DNA from: an uncultured Dorea sp.
GTDB taxonomy: Bacteria; Bacillota; Clostridia; Lachnospirales; Lachnospiraceae
Assembly (NCBI GenBank): GCA_910578495.1
Contig: CAJTRE010000019.1
Span: 1 to 22,479 of the forward strand
Direction: 5' to 3'
Length of the DNA stretch: 22,479 bases
Part shown: positions 1-6,204 of the stretch, piece after piece
How the letters are laid out: every line of letters begins with the position of its first letter
Position numbering within the stretch: the stretch's first letter is position 1
Notes under the pieces: generated by a model
Databases searched by the model: none
What the model saw: the letters and a program-made list of their open reading frames with translations, nothing else
Told to the model about the DNA's origin: nothing
Position numbers and translations under genes: made by a program

Positions 1-1
1 G

Positions 2-30
2 GTAAGGTGTCACATCAATTGTAACCTTAC
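2..30. other. Short inverted repeat at the window edge
   Basis: GTAAGGT (2-8) pairs perfectly with ACCTTAC (24-30) around a 15-nt loop. No T-run follows, so it is not a standard terminator. It probably lies at or just after the 3' end of a gene outside the window. One frame reads seven codons and then stops at 22-24, which is too short to identify. Nothing else is recognisable before the rpsO promoter. Confidence 0.3.
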
Positions 31-60
31 AAGGAAGAATGGTAAATATTAAAATATGAC

Positions 61-89
61 TTTACATTGTAGCGGCAGTGTGATATACT
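61..89 (+). promoter_or_regulatory. Promoter of rpsO (SigA type, extended -10)
   Basis: A -35 box TTTACA (61-66) and a -10 box TATACT (84-89) are separated by exactly 17 bp. TG at 81-82 makes this an extended -10. The expected transcript start is near 96, giving a leader of about 88 nt before the rpsO ATG. Confidence 0.7.
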
Positions 90-95
90 TTGCAG

Positions 96-183
96 GGTGA
101 CAGCCGATGTTCGGTAGTCGGATACTCCAACCGTTACTTAATATCCGGCGGTAATATAAGAGAATTAAAAGGAGGAAATCAAG
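96..183 (+). promoter_or_regulatory. Structured 5' leader of rpsO, possible S15 autoregulatory site
   Basis: The arms 117-124 (GTCGGATA) and 142-149 (TATCCGGC) form an 8-bp stem with one G-U pair and a 17-nt loop. A smaller hairpin, CCGA-TGT-TCGG, sits at 104-114. The ribosome binding site AAAGGAGG (168-175) lies just 3' of the stem, so the fold could affect initiation. S15 is known to repress its own mRNA through leader structures in several bacterial groups, and those structures are unrelated to each other. That this leader does the same is inference from position and folding only. Confidence 0.4.
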
Positions 184-450
184 ATGATTTCAAAAGAGAA
201 GAAAGAACAGATTATCAAAGATTTTGGAAGAACAGCAGGAGACACAGGTTCACCGGAGGTTCAGATTGCAATTCTTACAGCTAGAATCAATGAGCTGACA
301 GAGCATTTTAAGACCAATCCTAAGGATCACCACTCAAGAAGAGGTCTTCTTAAAATGGTAGGACAGAGACGTGGTCTTCTTGCATACCTTAAAAAAGTAG
401 ATATCGAAAGATACCGTACATTGATCGAGAGATTAGGATTACGTAAATAA
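184..450 (+). CDS. rpsO: 30S ribosomal protein S15
   Basis: This is an 88-residue protein, the usual length for bacterial S15, an early 16S rRNA-binding protein that helps organise the central domain of the 30S subunit. The family signature is clear: DTGSPEVQIA at residues 20-29, DHHSRRGL at 48-55, and the basic stretch KMVGQRRGLLAYLKK at 57-71, which together cover the known rRNA-contact helices. ATG 184 is chosen because AAAGGAGG (168-175) lies 8 nt upstream; a longer frame upstream lacks such a site. The gene has its own promoter and a strong hairpin follows, so it is probably read alone. In most Firmicutes pnp follows rpsO closely; here about 1.5 kb of other sequence lies between them. 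Confidence 0.98.
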   Translation: MISKEKKEQIIKDFGRTAGDTGSPEVQIAILTARINELTEHFKTNPKDHHSRRGLLKMVGQRRGLLAYLKKVDIERYRTLIERLGLRK

Positions 451-471
451 TCGCTTGGCAACGAACGCGAG

Positions 472-522
472 CAAGCAAGAAAAGACTCTGACTGTTTACA
501 GTCAAGAGTCTTTTCTTGCTTG
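472..522 (+). terminator. Long hairpin after rpsO
   Basis: CAAGCAAGAAAAGACTC (472-488) pairs with GAGTCTTTTCTTGCTTG (506-522). GACTG and CAGTC extend the stem to about 22 bp with one bulged base and a 4-nt loop. The T-run lies inside the 3' arm rather than after it, so termination may be less efficient than in a canonical terminator. The stem could also protect the rpsO mRNA 3' end. Confidence 0.6.
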
Positions 523-529
523 TAAATGA

Positions 530-803
530 TTAGTGTTCTGTTTCGTATGCTCTGAAAGCGTCGACTTTCGGCTGAGAAGAACATCCTTCAACAAATTCAG
601 AAGTTAAGAAAGCGTCAACTAATGATTCCGCGGTCGTATTCTTTGGAAGCTACTGCTTCAGCAACTTTGATTGCAGTGTTGGCGTAGATTGGATCGTCAC
701 TTCCAAAATCAGTAATGTCACCGTATCCTTTTGATTCCATAAACTAAATGAGCTGTTCCTTTGCTTCCTGTGCGTTTGGATCACATCCGATTGCAATTTT
801 CAT
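530..803 (-). pseudogene. rpiB: Remnant of an RpiB/LacA/LacB-type sugar-phosphate isomerase
   Basis: Read from ATG 803 on the minus strand, 61 codons begin MKIAIGCDPNAQEAKEQLI and continue through DFGSDDPIYANTAIKVAEAV. This matches the N-terminus of the RpiB/LacAB family (ribose-5-phosphate or galactose-6-phosphate isomerases). Codon 20 is an in-frame TAG (744-746). At about 620-622 the reading shifts by one base into a second segment (622-530) that reads LVDAFLTSEFVEGCSSQPK and ends at a TAA, a typical family C-terminus. The family is normally about 140-150 residues, so roughly 50 central codons are gone, including the CGTGIG region with the catalytic cysteine. No ribosome binding site precedes the ATG. 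With a nonsense codon, an internal deletion, a frameshift and no RBS, the gene is dead. Confidence 0.88.
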
Positions 804-823
804 ATTAAAAGTCTGCTGTAATT

Positions 824-852
824 ATGATATATGAGTTTGAATTTGAAGTCAA
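824..852 (-). promoter_or_regulatory. Relic promoter of the rpiB remnant
   Basis: On the minus strand TTGACT (852-847) and TATCAT (829-824) are separated by 17 bp. This is a near-consensus SigA promoter pointing into the broken isomerase gene. The start would fall near 817, leaving only about 14 nt before the ATG and no ribosome binding site. The promoter may still work although the gene does not, and would then give a transcript running toward the 3' end of rpsO. Confidence 0.5.
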
Positions 853-878
853 GAAGTTTGGAAAATGGCGCACAAAAC

Positions 879-1018
879 GTAACAGTTCAGTCCGCGCCAT
901 TCGCAAAACCGCACTAACGTGCTATTTGCTGCTGTGCAACTATTTTTGCTCATAATCTGGCGCTCCGCTCATAACCGATAAAGGACGCTCATTTTACCGG
1001 CTATGGCTGAACTGTTAC
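879..1018. repeat. 140-bp inverted-repeat element, MITE-like
   Basis: GTAACAGTTCAG (879-890) and its exact complement CTGAACTGTTAC (1007-1018) bound a 140-bp segment with no coding capacity. The inside carries a small hairpin (GCAC-TAAC-GTGC) and is richer in G+C than its surroundings. A second palindrome, AATGGCGC (864-871) with GCGCCATT (894-901), straddles the left end. Short size, terminal inverted repeats and lack of a gene fit a miniature inverted-repeat element or another dispersed intergenic repeat. No convincing target-site duplication is visible. Confidence 0.5.
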
Positions 1019-1046
1019 CACAAAAATTAGAAAACGCAAGAAAACA

Positions 1047-1075
1047 TTGCTTTTGTGATAATATTCTGATAAAAT
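1047..1075 (+). promoter_or_regulatory. Putative promoter of the toxin-antitoxin operon
   Basis: TTGCTT (1047-1052) and TAAAAT (1070-1075) are 17 bp apart, 38 bp before the antitoxin ATG. Type II antitoxins usually repress their own promoter, so an operator would be expected here; no clear palindrome was picked out. Confidence 0.5.
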
Positions 1076-1112
1076 TAGGATAGAATAAGTGACACGAAAG
1101 GAGTGCTTGAGC

Positions 1113-1373
1113 ATGATACAAATTCGCCCTGTTTCTGACCTTAGAAATAAATTCCCAGAGATTGAAACCATTGTAAATAGTGGAAAACCTGTTTATCTTA
1201 CCAAAAATGGATATGGCGCAATGGTTGTATTAAGTCTGGAAGAATACGCAAGTCTAACAGATAGTATTGAAATGAAACTTGATGAAGCTGACAGACAGGC
1301 AGCAATGACAGAAGAAAGGCTTTCCCATGAAACAGTTTTCAGTAATGTAAGGAGCGCGATACATGGAAAATAA
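1113..1373 (+). CDS. Type II antitoxin, Phd/YefM family
   Basis: The 86-residue product begins MIQIRPVSDLRNKFPEIETI and continues through NSGKPVYLTKNGYGAMVVLS and LEEYASL. This is the usual Phd/YefM fold order: an N-terminal dimerising DNA-binding part followed by a flexible acidic tail (about residues 50-86) that would wrap around the toxin. ATG 1113 is preferred over an upstream GTG at 1089 because AAAGGAG (1097-1103) lies 9 nt before it and the family normally starts with this segment. The toxin gene overlaps the last 11 bp, the usual arrangement for coupled translation. By family knowledge it neutralises the toxin and represses the operon; the exact subfamily is not certain. Confidence 0.88.
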   Translation: MIQIRPVSDLRNKFPEIETIVNSGKPVYLTKNGYGAMVVLSLEEYASLTDSIEMKLDEADRQAAMTEERLSHETVFSNVRSAIHGK

Positions 1374-1677
1374 ATCCTATCAACTTAGGTATTTACCACT
1401 TTTTGAACAGGATTTAATCAGCACGACGAATTACATTACCAATGTTTTAAAAAATGAGGACGCAGCATTACGCCTGATTGATGATGTTGAAGCCGCTATT
1501 TTGGAAAGACTGAACAATCCTGTTGCTTTTGAACCGTACCATTCTGCGAAAAAGCGTGATTATCCATATTATCGAATCTACGTAAGAAATTACGTCATTT
1601 ATTATGTAGTGATTGATAATGTGATGGAAGTGCGTCGCTTGATGTATGGTGCTAGAGATACAGATAAGCATTTATAA
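1363..1677 (+). CDS. Type II toxin, RelE/ParE family
   Basis: This is a 104-residue basic protein of the RelE/ParE superfamily. Recognisable points are the N-terminal LRYLPLFEQDLISTTNYI (residues 9-26, strand then helix), the middle RDYPYYRIYVRNYVIYYVV (about 65-83) and the C-terminal VRRLMYGARDTDKHL, which match the central sheet and the final arginine-rich strand of the fold. The start overlaps the antitoxin by 11 bp and has its own site AAGGAG (1349-1354). RelE proteins cleave mRNA on the ribosome and ParE proteins poison gyrase; which applies here cannot be decided from sequence alone. No frameshift or stop is seen, so the module looks intact. A terminator follows. Confidence 0.88.
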   Translation: MENKSYQLRYLPLFEQDLISTTNYITNVLKNEDAALRLIDDVEAAILERLNNPVAFEPYHSAKKRDYPYYRIYVRNYVIYYVVIDNVMEVRRLMYGARDTDKHL

Positions 1678-1707
1678 TTTGTTCCCTCAATCAGATAATG
1701 GGAGTAT

Positions 1708-1740
1708 AAGCAGTTAGTCTTGATGATTAGCTGCTTTTCT
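1708..1740 (+). terminator. Rho-independent terminator of the toxin-antitoxin operon
   Basis: GCAGTTAGTC (1710-1719) pairs with GATTAGCTGC (1725-1734) in a 10-bp stem with two G-U pairs and a 5-nt loop. Flanking A-T pairs extend it, and TTTTCTT follows. Confidence 0.75.
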
Positions 1741-1808
1741 TAGCGGTGAAATCTATATAAACAGAATAAGGACGGAACGGTTTCTGAAAAAATCAAATCT
1801 CACCGCTA
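1741..1808. repeat. Inverted repeat between the TA terminator and the pnp promoter
   Basis: TAGCGGTGA (1741-1749) and its exact complement TCACCGCTA (1800-1808) bound 68 bp with no reading frame. The arms continue imperfectly inward (AAATCT against AAATCT-type sequence). It may be a small non-autonomous element or a hairpin. With the terminator, promoter and leader described separately, this accounts for the whole non-coding stretch 1678-1992. Confidence 0.5.
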
Positions 1809-1824
1809 GCAGAATAAAAAAACT

Positions 1825-1854
1825 ATGGCAGATTTGTTAGCAATATGCTATAAT
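1825..1854 (+). promoter_or_regulatory. Promoter of pnp (extended -10)
   Basis: A perfect TATAAT (1849-1854) is preceded by TGC (1846-1848), an extended -10. A weaker -35 candidate, ATGGCA (1825-1830), lies 18 bp upstream. The expected start near 1861 leaves a leader of about 130 nt. Confidence 0.65.
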
Positions 1855-1871
1855 ATATAAGATTGTGAGTA

Positions 1872-1955
1872 GTTATCAGCGAACCGAGACCACTGAAAAG
1901 CGTATTTGTCTATGAAAAAATATAAAGTACATTTTTCAGTAGTTTCGGAGATAAC
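1872..1955 (+). promoter_or_regulatory. Long imperfect stem-loop in the pnp leader
   Basis: Three paired blocks line up: GTTATC (1872-1877) with GATAAC (1950-1955), CGAA (1880-1883) with TTCG (1943-1946), and ACTGAAAA (1892-1899) with TTTTCAGT (1933-1940). They are separated by an AG/GA internal loop and a larger asymmetric loop. The stem ends 26 nt before the ribosome binding site. In E. coli pnp mRNA a leader stem is cut by RNase III and then degraded by PNPase itself. A similar feedback here is inference. Confidence 0.5.
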
Positions 1956-1992
1956 CGCTTGGCAATAAATAATAAAAAATAAGGAGATTACT

Positions 1993-4080
1993 ATGTACAA
2001 AATGTTTGAAATGGAATTAGCCGGAAGAACTCTTCGTATTGATGTCGGTAGAGTTGCAAAGCAGGCAAATGGTGCAGTTCTTATGCACTATGGCGATACA
2101 ACTGTACTTTGTACAGCTACTGCGTCAGAGAAACCAAGAGACGGAATTGATTTCTTTCCGTTAAGTGTAGAGTATAACGAGAGATTATATTCTGTAGGTA
2201 AGATTCCGGGAGGATTTAATAAGCGTGAGGGTAAGGCATCTGAAAACGCAGTTCTTACCTGCCGCGTAATTGACCGCCCGATGAGACCGTTATTCCCGAA
2301 GGATTATCGTAATGATGTTACTTTAGAGAACTTAGTATTATCTGTAGATCAGGACTGTTCCCCGGAACTTACAGCTATGCTTGGCGCTGCAATTGCAACA
2401 AGTATTTCTGATATTCCGTTTGATGGACCAATCTCTACAACGCAGGTTGGGCTGGTAGACGGAGAATTTGTATTCAACCCGACAGCCTCACAGAAAGAAG
2501 TTTCTGATATGGCGCTTACGGTTGCGTCTACAAAAGAGAAAGTAATTATGATCGAGGCCGGAGCGAACGAAGTACCGGAGCAGCAGATGATTGAAGCTAT
2601 CTTTGCGGCGCATGAATTAAATCAGAAAGTCATTGCATTTATCGATACCATCGTAGCTGAGTGTGGAAAAGAGAAACATGCCTACGAAAGCTGTGCAGTA
2701 CCGGAAGAGTTGTTCACAGCAATCAAAGAAATCGTTCCACCGGCTGAAATGGAAGAGGCTGTATTTACAGATGAGAAGCAGGTAAGAGAGGAAAATATCC
2801 GTCAGATTACTGCAAAATTAGAGGAAGCATTTGCTGAAAATGAAGAATGGCTGACTGTACTTGGCGAGGCTGTTTACCAGTATCAGAAGAAGACGGTAAG
2901 AAAGATGATCTTAAAAGACCACAAGCGCCCGGATGGAAGAGCTATTGATCAGATTAGAACACTTGCTGCTGAGACTGATTTGATTCCGAGAGTACATGGT
3001 TCTGCTATGTTTACTCGTGGACAGACACAGATTTGTACCATTACAACTTTAGCTCCGCTTGCAGAAGCACAGAGATTAGACGGATTGGACGAGTCCGAGA
3101 CATCTAAGAGATATATGCATCACTATAATTTTCCATCCTACTCTGTTGGTGAGACAAGACCATCCAGAGGACCGGGACGTCGTGAGATTGGACATGGAGC
3201 TCTTGCAGAGCGTGCGCTTGTACCGGTACTTCCAAGCGAGAGCGATTTCCCATATGCAATCCGTACAGTATCTGAGACATTTGAATCGAATGGCTCAACT
3301 TCCCAGGCAAGTATCTGTGCATCTTCTATGTCACTTATGGCGGCGGGTGTACCGATTAAGTCTGCAGTTGCAGGTATTTCCGCAGGTCTTGTAACAGGTG
3401 ATACAGATGATGATTATCTGGTACTCACAGACATTCAGGGGCTTGAGGACTTCTTCGGAGATATGGACTTTAAGGTGGCAGGTACTCACAAAGGTATCAC
3501 AGCTATCCAGATGGATATTAAGATTCATGGTCTTACAAGAGCAATCATTGAAGAAGCAATTGCGGCTACAAAGAAAGCAAGAACTTATATTTTAGATGAA
3601 GTTATGAGTAAAGCAATCGCAGAGCCAAGAGAAGACGTTGGAGAGTTTGCGCCGAAGATCATTCAGATGCAGATTGATCCACAGAAGATTGGCGATGTAG
3701 TCGGACAGCGCGGTAAGACGATTAATGCGATCATTGAGCAGACAGGCGTTAAGATTGACATTACAGATGATGGAAACGTATCTATCTGCGGAACAGATGC
3801 GGCGAGCATGGATGAGGCAAGAAAACTGATCTATGTCATTGTGACAGACTTTGAAGCCGGACAGGTTTTGGAAGGAAAGGTAATCAGTATTAAGGAATTT
3901 GGTGCATTCGTAGAGTTTGCGCCGGGAAAAGAGGGAATGGTACACATTTCCAAGATTTCCAAAGAAAGAGTAAATCATATAGAGGACGTACTGACACTTG
4001 GCGATCAGGTGAAGGTCGTATGTCTTGGAAAAGACAAGATGGGAAGATTCTCATTCTCTATGAAAGATGTAGCTGAATAA
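1993..4080 (+). CDS. pnp: Polyribonucleotide nucleotidyltransferase (PNPase)
   Basis: This 695-residue protein has the normal PNPase length and the full domain order: RNase PH-like domain 1, an all-helical linker, RNase PH-like domain 2, a KH domain and an S1 domain. The second core holds FPYAIRTVSETFESNGS (from about residue 418) and GLEDFFGDMDFKVAGT (483-498), which carry the phosphate-binding and catalytic acidic residues. The KH domain (about 557-615) has GQRG at 571-574 and the S1 domain (about 622-692) contains GAFVEFAPGKEGMVHIS. The enzyme degrades RNA 3' to 5' by phosphorolysis and can add tails. ATG 1993 follows AAGGAG (1981-1986) by 6 nt. The gene has its own promoter and a structured leader, and no sign of damage. 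Confidence 0.98.
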   Translation: MYKMFEMELAGRTLRIDVGRVAKQANGAVLMHYGDTTVLCTATASEKPRDGIDFFPLSVEYNERLYSVGKIPGGFNKREGKASENAVLTCRVIDRPMRPLFPKDYRNDVTLENLVLSVDQDCSPELTAMLGAAIATSISDIPFDGPISTTQVGLVDGEFVFNPTASQKEVSDMALTVASTKEKVIMIEAGANEVPEQQMIEAIFAAHELNQKVIAFIDTIVAECGKEKHAYESCAVPEELFTAIKEIVPPAEMEEAVFTDEKQVREENIRQITAKLEEAFAENEEWLTVLGEAVYQYQKKTVRKMILKDHKRPDGRAIDQIRTLAAETDLIPRVHGSAMFTRGQTQICTITTLAPLAEAQRLDGLDESETSKRYMHHYNFPSYSVGETRPSRGPGRREIGHGALAERALVPVLPSESDFPYAIRTVSETFESNGSTSQASICASSMSLMAAGVPIKSAVAGISAGLVTGDTDDDYLVLTDIQGLEDFFGDMDFKVAGTHKGITAIQMDIKIHGLTRAIIEEAIAATKKARTYILDEVMSKAIAEPREDVGEFAPKIIQMQIDPQKIGDVVGQRGKTINAIIEQTGVKIDITDDGNVSICGTDAASMDEARKLIYVIVTDFEAGQVLEGKVISIKEFGAFVEFAPGKEGMVHISKISKERVNHIEDVLTLGDQVKVVCLGKDKMGRFSFSMKDVAE

Positions 4081-4087
4081 AAATATT

Positions 4088-4130
4088 AATTGGGGACATA
4101 GGAAAGTGCAGCTTTCCTATGTCCCCAATT
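4088..4130. repeat. Long palindrome after pnp, REP-like and probably a terminator
   Basis: AATTGGGGACATAGGAAAG (4088-4106) pairs perfectly over 19 bp with 4112-4130 around a 5-nt loop. Part of the arm recurs just downstream: TTTTCCTATGT at 4134-4144. No T-run follows on the plus strand, but such a stem would still block read-through or protect the pnp mRNA end. The repeated GGGGACATAGGAAA core resembles extragenic palindromes scattered in related genomes, sometimes next to Y1-type transposases; no transposase is present in this window. Confidence 0.6.
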
Positions 4131-4226
4131 GCGTTTTCCTATGTACTTAACCGTCAAATGGAGTATCCTCAATTGCATAATTTACCATAAGTTAATTTTC
4201 TTGAATGGAAATTAAGAATCTGTCAA

Positions 4227-4255
4227 TTGTGTATAATCTCGAATAATGTTATAGT
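4227..4255 (+). promoter_or_regulatory. Weak candidate promoter for the XRE regulator
   Basis: TTGTGT (4227-4232) and TATAGT (4250-4255) are 17 bp apart and 50 bp before the gene. A separate TATAAT at 4232-4237 has no good -35 box. The rest of 4145-4304 is AT-rich with no supportable gene. Confidence 0.35.
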
Positions 4256-4304
4256 GAATTTACAAAATATAGTGTAAATGTTGAAATGAAGAAGGGATTA
4301 TTTT

Positions 4305-5378
4305 ATGAAGATTAATGAAATTATCAGAGAGAAACGTTTAGAGAAAGGACTTACCCAGAAGCAGGTGGCGGAGTATCTGGGAGTGACAGCTCCGGCAGTA
4401 AATAAATGGGAAACCGGAGCGTCTTACCCGGAGATTACGTTGTTGCCCATATTAGCGAGAATTTTAGGAACGGATTTAAATACGCTGCTTTCTTTTCAGG
4501 AAAACTTAACAGAGCAGGAGGTCTCAGAAATTATAAGGCATATAACAGAAGTGGCAAATGAGAAGAGTTTTGAAGAAGCGTATGCACAAGCTATGAAAAA
4601 GGCGGCAGAGTATCCCAATTCTCATATATTGATGTTAAATATTGGACTTATCTTAGAAGGTATACTGATAATGAACGGTAATCTGACATCGGAGTATCAA
4701 AAAGAACAGGAAGAGATAGAGAGGTTATATCGAAGGGCTATGGAAAGTTCTGACGAGAGAGTCGGCAATCAGGCAAAAACCATGTTGATTTCCAAATATC
4801 GGGAGAGGAAAGAATATGATAAAGCACAGGAGCTTATAGATACGTTTCATGATGAAAGTCCGATTGATAAGAGGCAGGTACAGGCACGTATTTTGATGGC
4901 GCAAGAGAAATACGAAGAGGCAGGGAAGCTGACAGAACAGAAGTTGATAAAGCTGATTAGTGATCTTTATGGGACACTTTTGACACTTGTGGAACTTGCG
5001 GTGAAAGAGAAACGATTAGAGGATGCGAAAAAAATTGCAGAAATATATAAAAGAAATGCTATGCAGTTTGAAATGTGGGAGTTTGGATGGTATTCGGCAG
5101 ATATTCAGTTATATAGTTCCCTTGAGGACTGGGACAGGTTCCTTGAGACTTTGGAACTTATGCTGAGTTCGTTAAAAAAGGAATGTAGTCCTCAAAAATC
5201 CGGTTTGTTTCACTATACAGATTTTAGCAAACAGAAGGAGGAAAGAGGGAATAAGGAACTTGGTGCTAAGATGCAGACTATGATTTTAAATGGTCTTTAC
5301 CAGGATGAGGCAACGGCATTTCTAAAAGATGATCCAAGATTGCAGGAAATATTGGAGCGAGTGGGATTACTTAATTAA
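4305..5378 (+). CDS. XRE-family transcriptional regulator with TPR-like C-terminus
   Basis: Residues 1-62 form an XRE/Cro-type helix-turn-helix: INEIIREKRLEKGLTQKQVA then YLGVTAPAVNKWETGASYPE, with the recognition helix around residues 28-38. The other 295 residues are almost wholly helical, with paired amphipathic helices such as YRERKEYDKAQELIDTF and ILMAQEKYEEAGKLTEQKL, which look like degenerate TPR repeats. This layout recalls peptide-responsive RRNPP regulators, but no pheromone-like small gene is visible beside it and the protein is somewhat longer than those. Function and target are unknown. ATG 4305 follows a GAAGGGA site. The gene is single, ends in a terminator and converges on the YesL-like gene. 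Confidence 0.85.
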   Translation: MKINEIIREKRLEKGLTQKQVAEYLGVTAPAVNKWETGASYPEITLLPILARILGTDLNTLLSFQENLTEQEVSEIIRHITEVANEKSFEEAYAQAMKKAAEYPNSHILMLNIGLILEGILIMNGNLTSEYQKEQEEIERLYRRAMESSDERVGNQAKTMLISKYRERKEYDKAQELIDTFHDESPIDKRQVQARILMAQEKYEEAGKLTEQKLIKLISDLYGTLLTLVELAVKEKRLEDAKKIAEIYKRNAMQFEMWEFGWYSADIQLYSSLEDWDRFLETLELMLSSLKKECSPQKSGLFHYTDFSKQKEERGNKELGAKMQTMILNGLYQDEATAFLKDDPRLQEILERVGLLN

Positions 5379-5416
5379 AAAACATGAAATTATACTAATA
5401 TTCTATTTGTAGCTTG

Positions 5417-5447
5417 AGAAGGAGAGAGAAATCTGTCCTTCTTTTTG
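5417..5447 (+). terminator. Terminator of the XRE regulator gene
   Basis: AGAAGGA (5417-5423) pairs with TCCTTCT (5436-5442). An inner AGA-GAAA-TCT gives a GNRA tetraloop, and a T-run follows (5442-5446). It works only for the plus strand; the RNA of the convergent minus-strand gene would have no T-run here. Confidence 0.75.
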
Positions 5448-5456
5448 TTTGCGAGC

Positions 5457-6086
5457 CTACGCTCCTGTCGGTGGATAGATTTCATAATTTTGAAAAATTC
5501 TTCGAAATAAAAAGGATTCAATGTATGCAAATACGGAAAATCCAATGATGCATCCGATAATGATTACAAAAGCGGCGGTATAGAAGGAGTATAGTGACAA
5601 AATAAATATGGGTATATTCAGTAGCACGAGAAAGAAGAAATCTCCCTTGTGTGTGACGATCATGTGGGGAATGTGCATCCATACCTGCTTAAATGTGAAA
5701 TCAAACCGGGCAAGAATCGGGAAATAATATTTTGCACATATAGACAGGCATACGAGAAAAATAGTGGAAATTGCCCGCAGTATCATAAAGAATATTCCGG
5801 AAATCTGATATGAAATTACAAGATTTATCCCTAAAATAGAAAAGGCAAAGATAAAAAGTAAAAACGGAAGGACAGACGCTTTAAAATTGCGCTTAAATGC
5901 CCGAAAATAATTACGTGCGATATAAGATTCTTCATTTTTTACCATTTTTAAAGTGACGGAATATAAAGCTGTCATGGATGCTCCCAATGTGATAATTGGG
6001 AGTGATGTAATTATAAATAAAAAATTCAATACGAGAAAATCTATTATTTTAGAAAATACGGATGTTATTTCAAATCGCTGATTCAT
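5457..6086 (-). CDS. YesL-like (DUF624) membrane protein
   Basis: This is a 209-residue protein with about five hydrophobic segments (near residues 16-38, 72-92, 97-119, 149-167 and 170-190). The N-terminal pattern, an aromatic start then LVLNFLFIITSLPIITLGAS followed by ALYSVTLKMVKNEESYIARN and FRAFKRNFK, is characteristic of the YesL/DUF624 family. Members are commonly found beside carbohydrate ABC transporters and glycoside hydrolases in Firmicutes, but their biochemical role is not established. It is divergent from the beta-galactosidase operon, which fits that pattern. ATG 6086 has an AAAGGAAG site about 10 nt upstream and a near-consensus promoter. No terminator is clear beyond its 3' end. 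Confidence 0.82.
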   Translation of the reverse strand: MNQRFEITSVFSKIIDFLVLNFLFIITSLPIITLGASMTALYSVTLKMVKNEESYIARNYFRAFKRNFKASVLPFLLFIFAFSILGINLVISYQISGIFFMILRAISTIFLVCLSICAKYYFPILARFDFTFKQVWMHIPHMIVTHKGDFFFLVLLNIPIFILSLYSFYTAAFVIIIGCIIGFSVFAYIESFLFRRIFQNYEIYPPTGA

Positions 6087-6110
6087 ATGTAAACACTTCC
6101 TTTTTCTTTC

Positions 6111-6139
6111 ATTATAATCGGATTTCGATAAAATTTCAA
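6111..6139 (-). promoter_or_regulatory. Promoter of the YesL-like gene
   Basis: On the minus strand TTGAAA (6139-6134) and TATAAT (6116-6111) are exactly 17 bp apart, 25 bp before the ATG. This is one of the best SigA matches in the window. Confidence 0.75.
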
Positions 6140-6204
6140 TACTATACTAGATAAAATAGATGATAATATTTTAACTAAAATTTACTAAATAAAATTATAG
6201 AAAG

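Noticed and set aside
2..30. Hairpin at the window start considered as the terminator of an upstream gene
   Set aside because: No T-run follows and the upstream gene is not in view, so it is listed only as an inverted repeat.
90..284. 64-codon frame overlapping the rpsO leader and start
   Set aside because: It covers the structured leader and the rpsO ribosome binding site, resembles no protein, and conflicts with the clear S15 frame.
879..1018. Considered as a CRISPR unit or an attachment site
   Set aside because: There is a single inverted pair, no repeated spacer arrangement, no integrase and no adjacent tRNA.
3592..3978. Long minus-strand frames inside pnp and the GH2 gene
   Set aside because: They are shadows of strongly conserved plus-strand genes, with no ribosome binding sites or recognisable domains.
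4141..4215. Small 24-codon frame upstream of the XRE regulator, considered as a signal peptide gene
   Set aside because: It has no ribosome binding site, an AT-rich chance composition and no secretion-signal pattern.
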